From Galeopsis tetrahit (lineage: Eukaryota; Streptophyta; Magnoliopsida; Lamiales; Lamiaceae): a DNA stretch of 64,000 nt. The DNA lies in contig OY776119.1 in NCBI GenBank assembly GCA_963675135.1, positions 72,967,727 through 73,031,726 on the forward strand. The letters run 5' to 3'. The notes under the pieces were generated by a model. The model did no database searches. It saw only the letters and a list, made by a program, of their open reading frames with translations, and was not told the DNA's origin. Both the position numbers and the translations under genes were made by a program. Below, one piece after another: positions 1 to 11,827 of the stretch (the first letter of the stretch is position 1; every line of letters begins with the position of its first letter).

Positions 1-1213
1 TAAAAAAATGGGGCACAAAACGAGAGTGATATATACCCGGATTCGCCTCGTTTCACTGCGGGTATGGGTCAGGGCTTTTGAGTTGAAGTTGTCATCACCA
101 TTTTTAAAATTGAGTGATAATTTAAGTAATTAATTGGCTTGAAGTGTGAAAATAAAATTGAGGGATATTTTAGTTAAATAGACAGAGAGACTACTATAAT
201 TCAAAAGTGTAAAGGTTAGGAGTAATATTTAAATTCCGGCAAAATATAATATGATGTTTTGTTTGTACCTGTTGAGGGCCTTTAATTACGGAGTCTTTCC
301 AAAGGGCCCATTCCAAGGTCTTTTTCCATTAGCTTTGGATACCGGGTCGGGCTTTTTGTCCGAGTGGGGTTATATGAGTATTTATCCATGTCATAATCCA
401 CATTATTAATCCAACAAACATACTCCATATTTCGGGTCCCTTTTTCCTTTAATTAATTTCCTACTACAATCATACCCACTCCTTGCGCCTAAAACTTCGT
501 TGCACTACTAATTAATTGCATGTTCAAATGTAGTAGTATTTATTCAAATTATTATTTGTACGTTCCGTACATTTTTAATACTCACATATTTTCTAATTCA
601 ATCATACTGAAGTTGACTGCATACTCCTATCTATTAACAAACATTTGTAATAATGCGTAACAACTCCACAAACTTAATTTTAAAAAATCACATAATATTA
701 AGGTCAACTGTCGACAAGGTTTAATTAATTTATTTATTTTGTTGTGACGTGTAAAACCATATAATTTCATGTAATAAATATTTGCATATCTTAAAAAAAT
801 AAAATCTATATATAATCTTCACATTTACAATATTCATATATTTACTCAAAATGTCATTACTTTTACAATTAATTCAATTTATTTATTTACTTTATTTATA
901 AAAGTTTATAAAATAATTTTTCAACATTATATTCATTACACATTTTTTTAATTTGTGTGTTAAAAATTTTGAGCAAACAATTGTAGGATGAAGGTAGTAA
1001 TAAATATTGGATATTAAGTTCATCAAGTACATTCGTTTAAATTTTTATCAATTCTTTATCTGTTTAAATTTAATATGTCTATTTTTTTATTTCTCCAATA
1101 CGGCTAATATATTTTTTATTTTTTACTTTACACATCTATTTTAGACCTAAACAATTCTAAAACAATTCTTTAAAACATGTGATAAAAGAATTATTCCCTC
1201 TCAGTCTCACATA
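1..1213. other. Intergenic DNA, no gene seen
   Basis: AT-rich sequence with many stop codons in all frames. I see no coding exon, RNA gene or bounded repeat. The last nine bases, 1205-1213, are the left target-site copy of the MITE that follows. Confidence 0.6.
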
Positions 1214-1512
1214 GTGCTGTTATTCGAACCGAGCCTTAACGAGACTCGGCTCGACTCGTTAAGGCTCAACTCGTTTAGCTTAACGAGCCGAGCTCGAGCT
1301 CGTTAAATACTCGATTGACTAACGAGCTGGCTCGAGCTCGACTTGTTAGGCTCGATAACTAATTTTTTGTAAAAAATTCCATTAGGCTCGTTAGGCTCGG
1401 CTCGACTCGATAGGCTCGTTAAGATCGTTAGACTCGTTAACGAGTCGAGCCGAGCTCAATTTTTAACTCAGTAGTGTTATCGAACCGAGCTCGACTCGGC
1501 TCGATAAGAGAC
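1214..1512. mobile_element. Mutator-like MITE rich in GAGCTCG words
   Basis: A 299-bp non-coding element flanked by a perfect 9-bp direct repeat, TCTCACATA, at 1205-1213 and 1513-1521. A 9-bp duplication is the usual Mutator/MULE length. The ends form an imperfect inverted repeat of about 20 bp: the left end reads GTGCTGTTATTCGAACCGAG, and the complement of the right end matches it with two 1-base gaps and two mismatches. The interior is saturated with GCTCG/CGAGC words that can fold back on each other. No transposase is present, so it would be non-autonomous. Confidence 0.65.
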
Positions 1513-1521
1513 TCTCACATA

Positions 1522-2325
1522 TTAACTTGTACCAACTTTTGAGCGAAGAAAATAAAAAATGAAAATGATTGATGTTTTGAGTATTAATTTTGTAAACTTC
1601 TACCGTAAAGTAAAATAGTAGAGTATAAAATAGTGAATATTATTAGAGTGAAATTTTTATAGAATTTAATATTTTTTATGTTTGCAAGTTTTTTTTTTTT
1701 TTAAAACATAAAAAAAAAAATGGAAGTGGGTAAGTTAATAATGGACATAAAAAGTAGTCCACTACTTCTTCCCTTGCACTGTAAATTTCACATTTCATTT
1801 TTAACATTATTTTTCTCTTTCTATAAGTTTAACATTTCATTTTTTACATTATTGTTTTTTCTCTTTTTCAATGATATACTTTTTTATTATTTTATTATAT
1901 TACATTTCATACTTATCTAGTGAGGAGTGTTTTTTTTATCCCACATATTACATCTATGATTTTACTATTATATAAAAGAAAGGGATATTAGAATATTAAT
2001 TTGGAAATAAAGTAGGGAGTAAATAAGACTTGAAAAAAAATGGTGGGTTGGATTTTGTCAAATGTCAAACAACTGGCAGAAAAACTTGACCCTGCACGAT
2101 TGGCGCGTAAATTCACGCTCCAAACAAATACAATAGGCAGCTGTATAATCTATTGTATTTCCGAAAAGGGTGACAATTTAGTCTAAAATTACACCGATGC
2201 CCCTTGACTCGACTCACTCCCGAGGCTAGGCTACGTCAATAAGTACTACTCTTCCCTCCACTCCTTCCCCCTCACCTCACTCCTTCCTTTCTCTCTCATC
2301 CTCTTACTACTCCTAGTGAGAGAAA
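1522..2325. other. Upstream region of the expansin gene
   Basis: AT-rich until about 2210, then CT-rich (2250-2310), which looks like a 5' leader ending just before the expansin start codon. I see no other gene. A precise TATA box cannot be assigned. Confidence 0.4.
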
Positions 2326-2876
2326 ATGGCTTTACTCGCTATAATCGCCTGCATTGCCTCCCTAGTTTCAGTCCATGCCAGAATTCCCGGCGTCTACTCC
2401 GGCGGCGCTTGGCAGACCGCCCACGCCACCTTCTACGGCGGCAGCGACGCCTCCGGAACCATGGGTATGTAAAATTTAATTAAAATCCCCTTCTCATATT
2501 ATTAAACTTAATCGAACTTCAATTTGACCTGCAATGTGGTTAATTAATTAATTACAGGCGGAGCTTGTGGGTACGGGAATCTGTACAGCCAGGGTTACGG
2601 CGTGAACACGGCGGCGCTGAGCACGGCGTTGTTCAACAGCGGCCTCAGCTGCGGCGCCTGTTTCGAAATAAAGTGCGCCAACGACAAGCAGTCGTGCCAC
2701 GCTGGCAGCCCCTCCATTTTCATCACGGCAACCAACTTCTGTCCCCCCAATTATGCTCTTCCCAACGACAATGGCGGGTGGTGCAACCCTCCGCGGCCGC
2801 ATTTCGACCTCGCTATGCCTATGTTCCTCAAGATCGCCGAGTACCGCGCCGGAATTGTTCCCGTTACCTACCGGAG
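2326..2876 (+). CDS. Alpha-expansin, 3' part missing
   Basis: Alpha-expansins are secreted wall-loosening proteins that weaken cellulose-xyloglucan contacts without hydrolysis. Exon 1 (2326-2464) encodes a hydrophobic signal peptide of about 18 residues and the mature start with WQTAHATFYGG. Exon 2 (2558-2876) follows a GT-AG intron (2465-2557). It encodes GGACGYGNLYSQGYG, the conserved cysteines, NGGWCNPPRPHFDLAM with the catalytic-like HFD motif, and VPVTYR. Together these give 152 codons plus two bases, the whole GH45-like first domain. The donor GTAAC at 2877 suits the usual second intron. The third exon, which encodes the C-terminal cellulose-binding domain of about 95 residues starting near a VPC motif, is not found in either orientation before the next gene. 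The family is normally about 250 residues, so this copy looks truncated, probably a recent pseudogene, although exons 1 and 2 are undamaged. Family call is firm; the member is not identified. Confidence 0.88.
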
Positions 2877-5800
2877 GTAACATTTCTCTGTTTTTATATT
2901 AAACCATTGCATGTTAGTTAAGTATCACATAAATTGAGCTTCTATCCACCAAAAATAAAGCACACTTTACGTGAGGAGAGAGAGTATTTCTGTTTGTTTA
3001 GTTATTTCGAGGCTTCTTGAGTCATAAATATTCTCTTTCCCAAATATTTAAATACAAAATCCGTTCAATATTCTTTACGACGAGGACTCCACAATTATAA
3101 TTTCAATAAATTGCTCAACAAATATTATGTCATGTTTATTTTTTGAACAAGTGTTTTAATAAATCCTTCATTAGTTTATATATAAAGTAAATTATCCCCG
3201 AAAAGCAAGACAATGAGGTTGAATAATAATAATATAAATATGATAGAATAAATAAATGAGATAGTTTGCCAAAAAAAAAAACTTATATTGAAATGGATAA
3301 AAAAAAGTTAAATAACACCCACTCAATTCAATTTTATTATGCCCATTTCTTGGGTACAACCAAAAAAAAGAACGGATAGAGTATAAAATAAGAATAATAA
3401 ATACAATAGCATAAAGGTTGAGGAATATTAATTTTGGAAGGTAGGCAACTAACAAGACATAAAAAATCTCAATTTGTATTAGATAGCGAAGGCAGATTTC
3501 TTTCTTACCTTTTTTTCCAACTTTAGAAGAGTTGAAAAGGGTAAAAGGAATCTACCACAAAATTCAAAGGGAATCCCGATGTCATTAGGAGTAAAGTTTA
3601 TACTATATAAAATGAAAAACAGAGACCACTCTGATTATTTACAAGTATTAATTCATACGTTTATTAAAATTTCACAAAGCACACCCACTAATAAAAATAA
3701 AAGGTATGTGAGATATTTTTCAAACATACACACGGCTTTAGTTACTACAATATTGTTCATGAATGTGAACCCTCCGATAATAGTAAAGAGGAATGAAAGA
3801 CATACCTTTAAATTTTGAAAGATAAGAGGATTCCTTTAAGAATCAAATCAGAATTCTCATATTCATACCTTATCACCAAATAAATTATAACAAAGTCTTG
3901 CATGATGCCAATAAGACGAATTACTAATTTAACCCTTTGAAAGAGATGATTGTTAATTTGTACTAATTACTGTCTCATGCAAGTTGTTGATCATAATTTT
4001 TTATTTAATACTCTTCCTCTCAGCCCTAAACCAAACACATCCTTAATAATATCGATGTAATGATAAATATATTTACCGCTATATAAGTTTGAAATATTTT
4101 GTGTGTTTGGAAATTTGTGGATATGAGATTCAATTATTTTGATGGGGTCATGCCATCACATGGGATTCCCTAATAAGCTTTTGAAAGGTAAGGCTTTGGA
4201 TACCTGCGCATGAAATATTGTCCAAAATTCAAGCATTTCTCAAACTTTTCCTTTCCCCACTTTATAAATATTTTCAACTCCAATTTCTCACGGTTTCGTT
4301 TCTATCTGTATAATTTTTCGTGTTCCACTATATGTTTTAGTCCGTAAAACTGTTAGAATTTATCATGAAAGTCAATAGGAGTGTGCAAAAAAAAAAAGAT
4401 CGGAACCAAATCGATAGGTTAGTTTTCGTCCGGTCTCCATCCTTTAAACTTTAGGATTCCGAGTTAAAATCAAAATTTATTGGTCCGAACTGGAAACCTG
4501 ATTTTTTTTTTTTTTTTAATAATGGACTCTCAATCATTCTATACTAAATAAAATTTGGGTTGTTAACTTAAAAACTTGAAAAATATTTATTCCATTAAAA
4601 CTGTCAAAAAAGAATAGAAACACAATATAATTAGAACCAACTAATTGGTGAGGATATGAGGTACAAATGTTGAGATATATACACTTTTTCAAATATATAA
4701 TTTAATACAAATATTTAATTTACTTTTAGTGTCAAAAGACCGTTAATAATATTGCAATTAAAATTCATATTTGGAGAAATTGATCTTCAATGAAGAATCA
4801 ACACTTTAATTTACCTACACAAATTCATCAAGAAATTTACCGGTACCAAATTAATTCAGATCCGATCTTCGATTCAATAATTAGGATACAATCTAGTCCT
4901 GGTCCAATTTTCAGACAGGTGCACACACCTAAAAGCCAAAAAGAAAAATGGGAAGGGTTTTCCATATATAAAGTATAAAAAAGAATTTAAAGAATAGAAT
5001 AATAAATTTTGATCTATCAATATCATACCTAGTCAAAATCAATTTTGTTGAATAAATGAAGGGACAAGGAATTGGGCGGTTGTAATTTTAATTTAAGGCT
5101 AACCGAACAAGTTGTCTTCCTAAAAGAAGAGAAACAGATGAGTGTCTTTTTAAAGCTAAATTAGAAAGCAGTGTCCTTTAAAAATGAGGCACACTCATGA
5201 ATACATAATCTCCATTGATTATGATGTATGTATCTCCAAAACAATGTACAATACATGAGTTGGTTATTCTATGTTCAACACTTAGGAAATATATTAAAAT
5301 ATAATTACGCCATGTAGAATAGCATATAATATATAACCTTTTTTTTTTTTTTAGATAAAATTATTGTAAAAAATAAAAATAAAACCAAAAAATGATTGTG
5401 CATGATGTTTGTGGTAGTAGGGGGCCGCGACATGCGTGACGGTTGTCACCGAATGGTTCTTCAAGTAAAATCTAATAACTTTTGGTATGTGGGATGATGG
5501 ATGATGATGTTGGTAATTCAAGAAACACAATCTTTAATTTAAAATATGGTTTTCAGTTGGAGTTTTAATTTTAATTTAAGACCTGAATTGCAATGAGTCC
5601 ACCTAATAAAAATAAGTGTTCAGTTAAATTATTGTTTTATGAAAAATAGTGAATACGGTGTGACGTTAATGCTATGTGTCAACATGTTATTATATTTGAG
5701 AAATAAAAGAACAACATAAAAACAAATAAACTAAAGTAGTAAACGTAGCACCCAACTAGGTGAGGTTAATGGGAGAGGATCGTGATTCGCGAACTTAGGT

Positions 5801-7234
5801 GATGTACTACAATTGGCGCGGCATTTTGTGAAGAAACTAGAGCATGCGAAGATCTTGAGTTGATTTTGGATTTTCCGTTGTAGAAATTCGATTTGGACAA
5901 CCATCCACACTTTTTAAGTGAAAACGATGCTATAGACATTTAAGAAGTACAAATTGCATTTTTATATTTTTTTCGACATTATTTTCACAGTTTTTAATTT
6001 CATCAAGGACTTCTTTACAATTTTATGCTTTTGTTGAATTAACATTTCATATTTAAACTTTGTCTAATCATTGTGGACGAGGGTTTTGGTGTGAAATAAG
6101 ATTTTTAGAGGTGTTCCTCTTGTCATCGAAATTTGAGTTTTGATTATTGTTCATAATTTTTATTTTTATTTTGAAGAAGATTATTGTTCATTAATTAATC
6201 ACGTATGTTCCATAGTTAGGTGATGATCAAATCGCAAAAATTAAACAAATGAATCAATAAAAAAAATACTCCATCCTAGTTCGTTTCTCAATGGAGTGAT
6301 AAGGACAATCATTTAAAATTATATCAATTCGTATAATTGATACGGAGTATAAATTTTTGTAGACCAAGACGTGATTCACTGATTTGGAATATAAGAAAGA
6401 AATTCGTTTACAACCTTGATGACAAAAACACCTACTACGTGATATACTACACACTCACTCAACACTTTGAATTTTGGGCACAAACACTTTGAGAACACCA
6501 TTTTTCATCTCCCCCTTGATTTCATTATTCTTGTAAAACTTCTCCCGTGGATCAACAAAAAAACACTAAATTGTGTATTCAAATCTAAAAAATTTATTTT
6601 CCTAGTCTAATTTTTGTGCATCAATAAAAAACAACGGTAAAATTGTACTACCTCACACCGGACATTGAAAACGATGAAGCAAACGACATTGAAGCTCAAT
6701 TTGAACAAATACAATTCAAAGTCCACGTTTTTAAAATGAGAAGTCACACTTTTATTATTTTTTTCTTTTGAAAATGAGAAATAAAAGTCATGTCAATAAT
6801 TATATGATTGCATATGAATCTCACAAGATCTCGTCTGCATACTTCCAGCATGCTTATGTTTTACCAGCCTTGTACAAACATAGTAAACAAGATTTGATAC
6901 AATCAAATTATTTCTCAAAAATCCCTTTTTTTTTTTTCCCTTTGGAGATCAACAGATAACAAAAGTTCCATAGTCTGAGCAGTTAGTAATAGTTACAGAA
7001 AAAAATACAAATATTAAGAGCGCCACTTAACTACACACTAGTGACAATAAAGGATATCTGGATTCTGCGGAATTTACACAAGCAATGAAATTAGTGACTG
7101 TAGAAGCTGTGAGTCAATGAAAGAAAAATAATAGAGGCAGCAAATGGCAAGCTCCTGAATATCTGCTGCAAGCTTTATGAATGGACCATAGCATATATAT
7201 AGCTGTAAAAAGTTTATTACATTAAAAACACTTA
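2877..7234. other. Intergenic DNA where the third expansin exon would be expected
   Basis: A long AT-rich stretch. I looked on both strands for the cysteine- and glycine-rich start of expansin exon 3 and for the tryptophan-rich cellulose-binding domain and saw neither. Short open frames here have no recognisable protein features. Bases 7232-7234 are the left TTA target copy of the next MITE. Confidence 0.55.
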
Positions 7235-7701
7235 GGGCATGTTTGGTTTAATTGATTAAACATGATAGATTGTTTTATCCCAATTATTCCTATGTTTGGT
7301 TTACAGGAATTAAACCCGTGATTAAAATAGGCCCGGAATTATTATCCTTTCTAATCATTTATTTGAGTGTTTATTAGTCCCAAAGAAAAGGTGGGATAAT
7401 TAATCTTGCAGAACAAAAAAATATGTAGATGAACTTTATTGCCCTCCAATTTGTGGGTAATTACAACTTACCACATATATATATACAAAAGAACCCTAAT
7501 TAATGGCATAAAGGGTAGAAAAGTAAATTGTCACATTTATCTCAATTTATCCTTGAATCCAAACATAAAACAAAACTTATCCTTAAGAAATTTCAAAATT
7601 TAATCCATCAATCCAAACACAAATTTCAATTCAAAAAATAATGCAATCCCATCTAATCCTATCCTACCTTATCTATCCCAACCTGTAAACCAAACATGCC
7701 C
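7235..7701. mobile_element. Tourist-like (PIF/Harbinger) MITE
   Basis: A 467-bp non-coding element with terminal inverted repeats: GGGCATGTTTGGTTTA at the left, and its exact complement TAAACCAAACATGCCC at the right. It is flanked by the 3-bp duplication TTA at 7232-7234 and 7702-7704, typical of PIF/Harbinger transposition. No transposase is present. It sits just downstream of the CTF7 gene and the candidate exons at 7731-7971. Confidence 0.75.
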
Positions 7702-7730
7702 TTATAGATAAAGGAGATAAGAACAGAAGT

Positions 7731-7971
7731 CTATACCATTCTCAACTCGTCTGCTGAAAAAATCTCTAAAACCGTATTGTCTAGTGTCAAATTCCTGGAG
7801 AAAGTAGAAGGCGCAACAAAGCCTGCAGGAAGAACAACAATTAAGCAATAATAATAATAACACATAAAATTACCAATAAAGAATTTTTACACCAGTACCT
7901 TGGTACACACTGGGTTTTTTTTCATCCAACAAAATCAGCAGGTCCTGTATCCAAGTGATTTGATGTCCTTC
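7731..7971 (-). CDS. Candidate last two exons of an unrecognised gene
   Basis: On the minus strand two segments join into 54 codons and a TAG stop. The first is 7971-7899, after acceptor CAACAG and before donor AAG/GTACTG. The second is 7822-7731, after a strong pyrimidine-rich acceptor ending CTTCCTGCAG. The peptide reads EGHQITWIQDLLILLDEKKP and then a second part ending IFSADELRMV. A further upstream segment near 8029-8110 could extend it through a weak donor and ends in KRAFVALW. The reading does not join in frame to CTF7 exon 6, which ends only 195 bases upstream. I do not recognise the protein. It may be the remains of a neighbouring gene, an alternative CTF7 3' end, or chance. Confidence 0.25.
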
Positions 7972-8166
7972 CTGTTGCACAGAGGCTAATATTTAAGAGA
8001 TACAACATGGAGGAAAATAATTCAAATTCTGCAGCATTCAAGTCCTCCAACCCAAAGTGCCACAAAAGCCCTCTTGGTAACAAATTTAGAAGCAGCATTA
8101 TCATAATGTGAATCTATAAATATATATATTTAGTATTAAAACAAGGTAGAGTTCATTGCACAAGTG

Positions 8167-10012
8167 CTAAAAGATTGCAAGAAGCAGAAGAAGAAGAAAT
8201 GATGACCTGAAATCATTTGGGAACAGGTCCATATTAGCAGTTGTGTAGACTAAGAAAGAAGCTGTTTTTGTATAGCTGGAAATCAATGCTTTCCCAAGTG
8301 AGGTGGGCTGAGAAAATGCCAAATGTGTAGGGTTGAGAATCATGCCTTTACAGAAACTCCTCCTATCTCCAACAAAAACATTACAATATCTCAATAATCA
8401 AGAATCAAAATTCCAATTTCTAATATCATTTCTTTCAGTAAATTGATGAACAAATAAGAGAGACAATATGTAACCTTGCTGCATCAAGTAGACTGCTAGC
8501 TATGTGTTTTCTTCTGTTAGAGGGAGCGACCCAAATGGCTCTAACGCCACATACAGCTGGTACAGCCTCGTTATCGCAAAGAATCGTTCCCTCGTGGCAT
8601 TCTTCTTCAGGACTTTTGACCCTTCTTATGATTTCTCTATGAAGATTAAAACCGCCAAATTGAAGAGTTGTTGAGTTCCTCTTTTTCTTCTTTGGAGAAA
8701 CGTTATGTTTTTTATCCATTGAGCTCAAGAGAAAGGTGTATGCCTTTTTAATTGGTTCGGCAACAAGGCATCCAGATATTCGTTGTGATGAAATAAATAG
8801 ATATACCTGCTATCGTGCAAAACACATGAATTCTTTGCTTCTTTTTACACAAAATTCAACTTATCATTGTTTGTAATATTTGATGTTTATTTAATAAGTT
8901 GCTTACCTTACAGTCATTATTGAGCATCCACCCCTCCCCAAGCTCTCTTTCCATAATGTGCACAACATCCTGTACCTACATTATCACTTGATCAACCACT
9001 AAAATTACCCAAAAAGAGTAAATTTTAAACAAAATTTGTTAATCAAAAGACAAATCATTCAATACCTTTTTTTGCTGAAGAGGTGGATCACCATCTTCTA
9101 CCAAAATAACACGCCCCCTTTCTACCGTATCTATAACTTTTTCGTTGCGCCAACCCTTACAATTTGTAAACCACAAACACAGAAAATTAGGACATAACGA
9201 TGATGTAATTAGCAAAGCACATATGAAAACAAAATCCCATGTTCTTTGATTACCTTAAAAGGTATTCCATGGGTGTAATTCTTGTGGAATGTTTTGTGGA
9301 CCTTTTCATCATCTTCGTCCCCAGTAGCATACTTGAAACCACATATTTTACAAGTATGTAATAGAAAATTTGACTGACCAACCTCCAAGTGTAACTGAGC
9401 GTAGTTTCGCTTCTTGTTCAAAACTTTGCTACACTTGGTTTGCTTTGATTTGGTTAATTTGTTCTCTTCATCATGATTATCTAATGATTTGATATTAGAT
9501 TCGCTTCCATTCTCCCTATGAGAAAGCAAAATTAACTTTCAACATTATTAACCAAGTCTATAAAATTCCATAGCATGAAAATTACTTAATAGGAGTAGTA
9601 ATTTAGTAACACATACTTATAAGAAAATGTTCGTAATTACTAAACAATTATTGCCCAAAAATGCAAAATAACGAACGAATGCACATGGAATTATGCGCAA
9701 AGACTGCAAGGCAATCTAACTAAACAATGAAAATATGCAGTCGGACGAATTTCTAAATGAAAGACCTTAATAACTGACAACCAGAGAAGCTTATATACAA
9801 GAAAACCCTCACAAAACGTATATCAACAATATAGAACCAAAGATTTCATTAATTTACCTTTGTGGCTTATAGATCTTGCGTGAGTAGGTCACAGTGATTT
9901 CTGGTTCTTGAGAAATAGAATCGAATAGATTGCAGGAAAATGGAGACGACTCGGGAGATTCCGGGGGCGGAGAAGGAGAGGGTTTAAAGAATGCACTGAT
10001 CTTCGGTTGCAT
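8167..10012 (-). CDS. CTF7: CTF7/ECO1-type cohesin acetyltransferase, six exons
   Basis: Acetylates the SMC3 subunit of cohesin during S phase, making sister-chromatid cohesion stable; it acts in the nucleus. Exons on the minus strand are 10012-9858, 9515-9254, 9155-9066, 8975-8907, 8806-8475 and 8362-8167. All introns are GT-AG, phases agree, and they give 367 residues, near the usual plant length of about 345. Residues 2-9 read QPKISAFF, a PIP box for PCNA. A zinc finger has C107, C110, H125 and H129 in TCKICGFKYATGDEDDEKVH and the following FHK. The GNAT fold includes AVCGVRAIWVAPSNRRKHIA around residues 276-295 (acetyl-CoA loop) and LAFSQPTSLGK, then FLVY near the end. Exon 6 may be cut at the donor AG/GTCATC (about 8183), leading to a stop a few codons into another exon; only the extreme C-terminus would change. 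The gene appears intact. Confidence 0.92.
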
Positions 10013-10081
10013 CTTCTACATAATCTTCCCTTCTCAATTAGCTTTGGTACCTATGAGCATGGAAGCTACAAAATTATTTCG

Positions 10082-10090
10082 TTTCCCGCC
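10082..10090 (+). promoter_or_regulatory. E2F-type site upstream of CTF7
   Basis: TTTCCCGCC matches the plant E2F consensus TTTSSCGS. It lies 70 bp upstream of the CTF7 start codon, reading toward the plus strand. E2F sites mark S-phase genes, which fits cohesion establishment. Function is inferred. Confidence 0.5.
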
Positions 10091-10798
10091 AACAAATTTG
10101 AGAATTTAAATTAATTTAGGGAAAATGCCACTGATCTTGAGGCACAATAATCTGACTGTAAGGTAAGACAAAAAATAAATGCCCAATAAATTAATAAGAT
10201 TCAACCAAAATTTTGGATTAAGTATCAAAGCAAAAATATCAAAATTTTGAAACAAAGTAAAAAATCTAGCTATGATATCTTTGCTCAAAGCAGAAAAGAA
10301 AAATTAAAAAAAAAAAAAATATATATATGGAGTATATATCAAAGTAGATTCACAATAATGTGTGGATTATGTTCACTTCCACAAATTCCAGCAACAAAGA
10401 ATCTGGATATGATATCTATGCTCGGAAATATCAAAGCAGAAAAGAAAATTTCAAATTATTTTTAAATCAAAGTAGAAAAGAGGAAGAGCGCTATTTTTTC
10501 GTAGCAGATCCCAAAATTTCGATAACATAATTTTTCAGCGTTAGTTACCAAATAGCTCCGCAATTTCAATTTCGTCATGGAAAATGTTAGAATGGAGTTA
10601 CATACGCAATTGATTCTGATTCTATAAAACGCAGCAAAATCGGAAATCTGGTTTTGGATGTAGAGTACATTCTTGAGAGATTTGCAGATTCAAACCTGTT
10701 GATTGGTAGAGCATTCGAGCGGCGTGGTGCAGAGAGAGGGCGGAGGAGTGCGTGCGAGGGAGATGGAGAGGCGCGATTCAGGCGTGCGCGGGCTGGGA

Positions 10799-10825
10799 TA
10801 GGGTTTAGGTAGGGGAGGCGGGAAA
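10799..10825 (-). promoter_or_regulatory. Telo-box plus second E2F-type site
   Basis: On the minus strand, the direction of CTF7, TTTCCCGCC spans 10825-10817 and AAACCCTA spans 10806-10799. Telo-boxes and E2F sites often occur together in plant proliferation genes. The stretch is about 790 bp upstream of the CTF7 start, so it could be the distal promoter, or the true promoter if a 5' UTR intron exists. Another AAACCCTAA lies at 10955-10963. Confidence 0.4.
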
Positions 10826-10963
10826 TAAACATTCCGGGCAAATTTTCATGAAAAAAATTCGAGAAATAAACTAGATATCGAGTATTTTTTTTAAAAAAAC
10901 AAGTAACTAAATTCGAAGAAAAAAAATCGAACAATGTTTATTCCTCAGACTCTAAAACCCTAA

Positions 10964-11237
10964 GGGGGTGTTTGTTTTGGGATTTTGAGGATTTTGAAAT
11001 CCGGATTTCAAAATCCTAATGTTTTTTGTGTTTTGTAGTATTTGTTTTGGGATTTATGTAGGGTGGATTTAACTTTATAGTATAGAATTATAGGTTTTAT
11101 AGGTGATTTGTAGATATTTATAGGGTTGACTTTTATAGGGTGGGATTTTGTAATCCTAAATCAAAGTCCCAAAGTGTAACGGGGGTGGAGTTTCGAAATC
11201 CCAAATCCGGATATCTCATCCCAAAACAAACATGCCC
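10964..11237. mobile_element. TAA-flanked MITE, first in a chain
   Basis: A 274-bp non-coding element with inverted ends: GGGGGTGTTTGTTTTGGGAT at the left and ATCCCAAAACAAACATGCCC at the right. It is flanked by TAA at 10961-10963 and 11238-11240. The 3-bp duplication and the ends suggest a Tourist/PIF-Harbinger MITE. It shares its right TAA with the next copy. Confidence 0.75.
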
Positions 11238-11240
11238 TAA

Positions 11241-11512
11241 GGGCATGTTTGTTTTGGGATTTTGAAATCCGGATTTCAAAATCTAGTGGATTTTAAAATC
11301 CTAATGTTTTTTATGTTTGTTTTGGGATTTATGTAGAGTATGATTTAACTTTTATAGAATAGGGTTATAGGTTTTATAGGTATTTATAGGGTTGACTTTT
11401 ATAGGATTTATAGGATGGGATTTTGAAATCCTGAATCAAAATCCCAAACTGTAAGGGGGGTGGAGTTTCGAAATCCCAAATCCGGATTTCCTATCCCAAA
11501 ACAAACATGCCC
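11241..11512. mobile_element. TAA-flanked MITE, second copy of the same family
   Basis: A 272-bp close relative of the element before it, in the same orientation. It begins GGGCATGTTTGTTTTGGGAT and ends with the complementary sequence. TAA lies at 11238-11240 and 11513-11515, so it abuts its neighbours with only the target triplet between. Confidence 0.75.
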
Positions 11513-11515
11513 TAA

Positions 11516-11745
11516 GGTTGCGTTTGGTTGGGTGGATTTGGGCTTATGGATTTCAAATCCACAGTCCAAATCCATTCTATATGTTTGGATTTCAAATACT
11601 TAGATTTGTGTCCACACACTTTTTAGTTAAAATTGAAAGAGATTTCAAATCCTCACTAAAACCATGTCATTTGAAATCCATGTATTTTTAAAACATTTCA
11701 TTTGAAATACCTCCTCAAATCAAATCCCTCCATCCAAACACAACC
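11516..11745. mobile_element. TAA-flanked MITE of a second family
   Basis: A 230-bp element starting GGTTGCGTTTGG and ending CCAAACACAACC, flanked by TAA at 11513-11515 and 11746-11748. Its interior, built on GATTTGGG, TTTCAAATCC and similar words, differs from the two copies to its left but matches the next element in opposite orientation. Confidence 0.7.
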
Positions 11746-11827
11746 TAAAACAAATTTAAAAAAAGATACAGATTCTAAAACAACAAGGTGTTAAGTAAAA
11801 TTTTGAACTGGATCGAAAATAACCTAA

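Noticed and set aside
2548..2921. Two open frames overlapping expansin exon 2 in other frames
   Set aside because: The expansin frame carries all family motifs; the others are by-products of its high GC.
10587..10934. 115-codon minus-strand open frame upstream of CTF7
   Set aside because: No recognisable domain; the composition changes halfway and it covers the E2F/telo-box region. At most a CTF7 leader.
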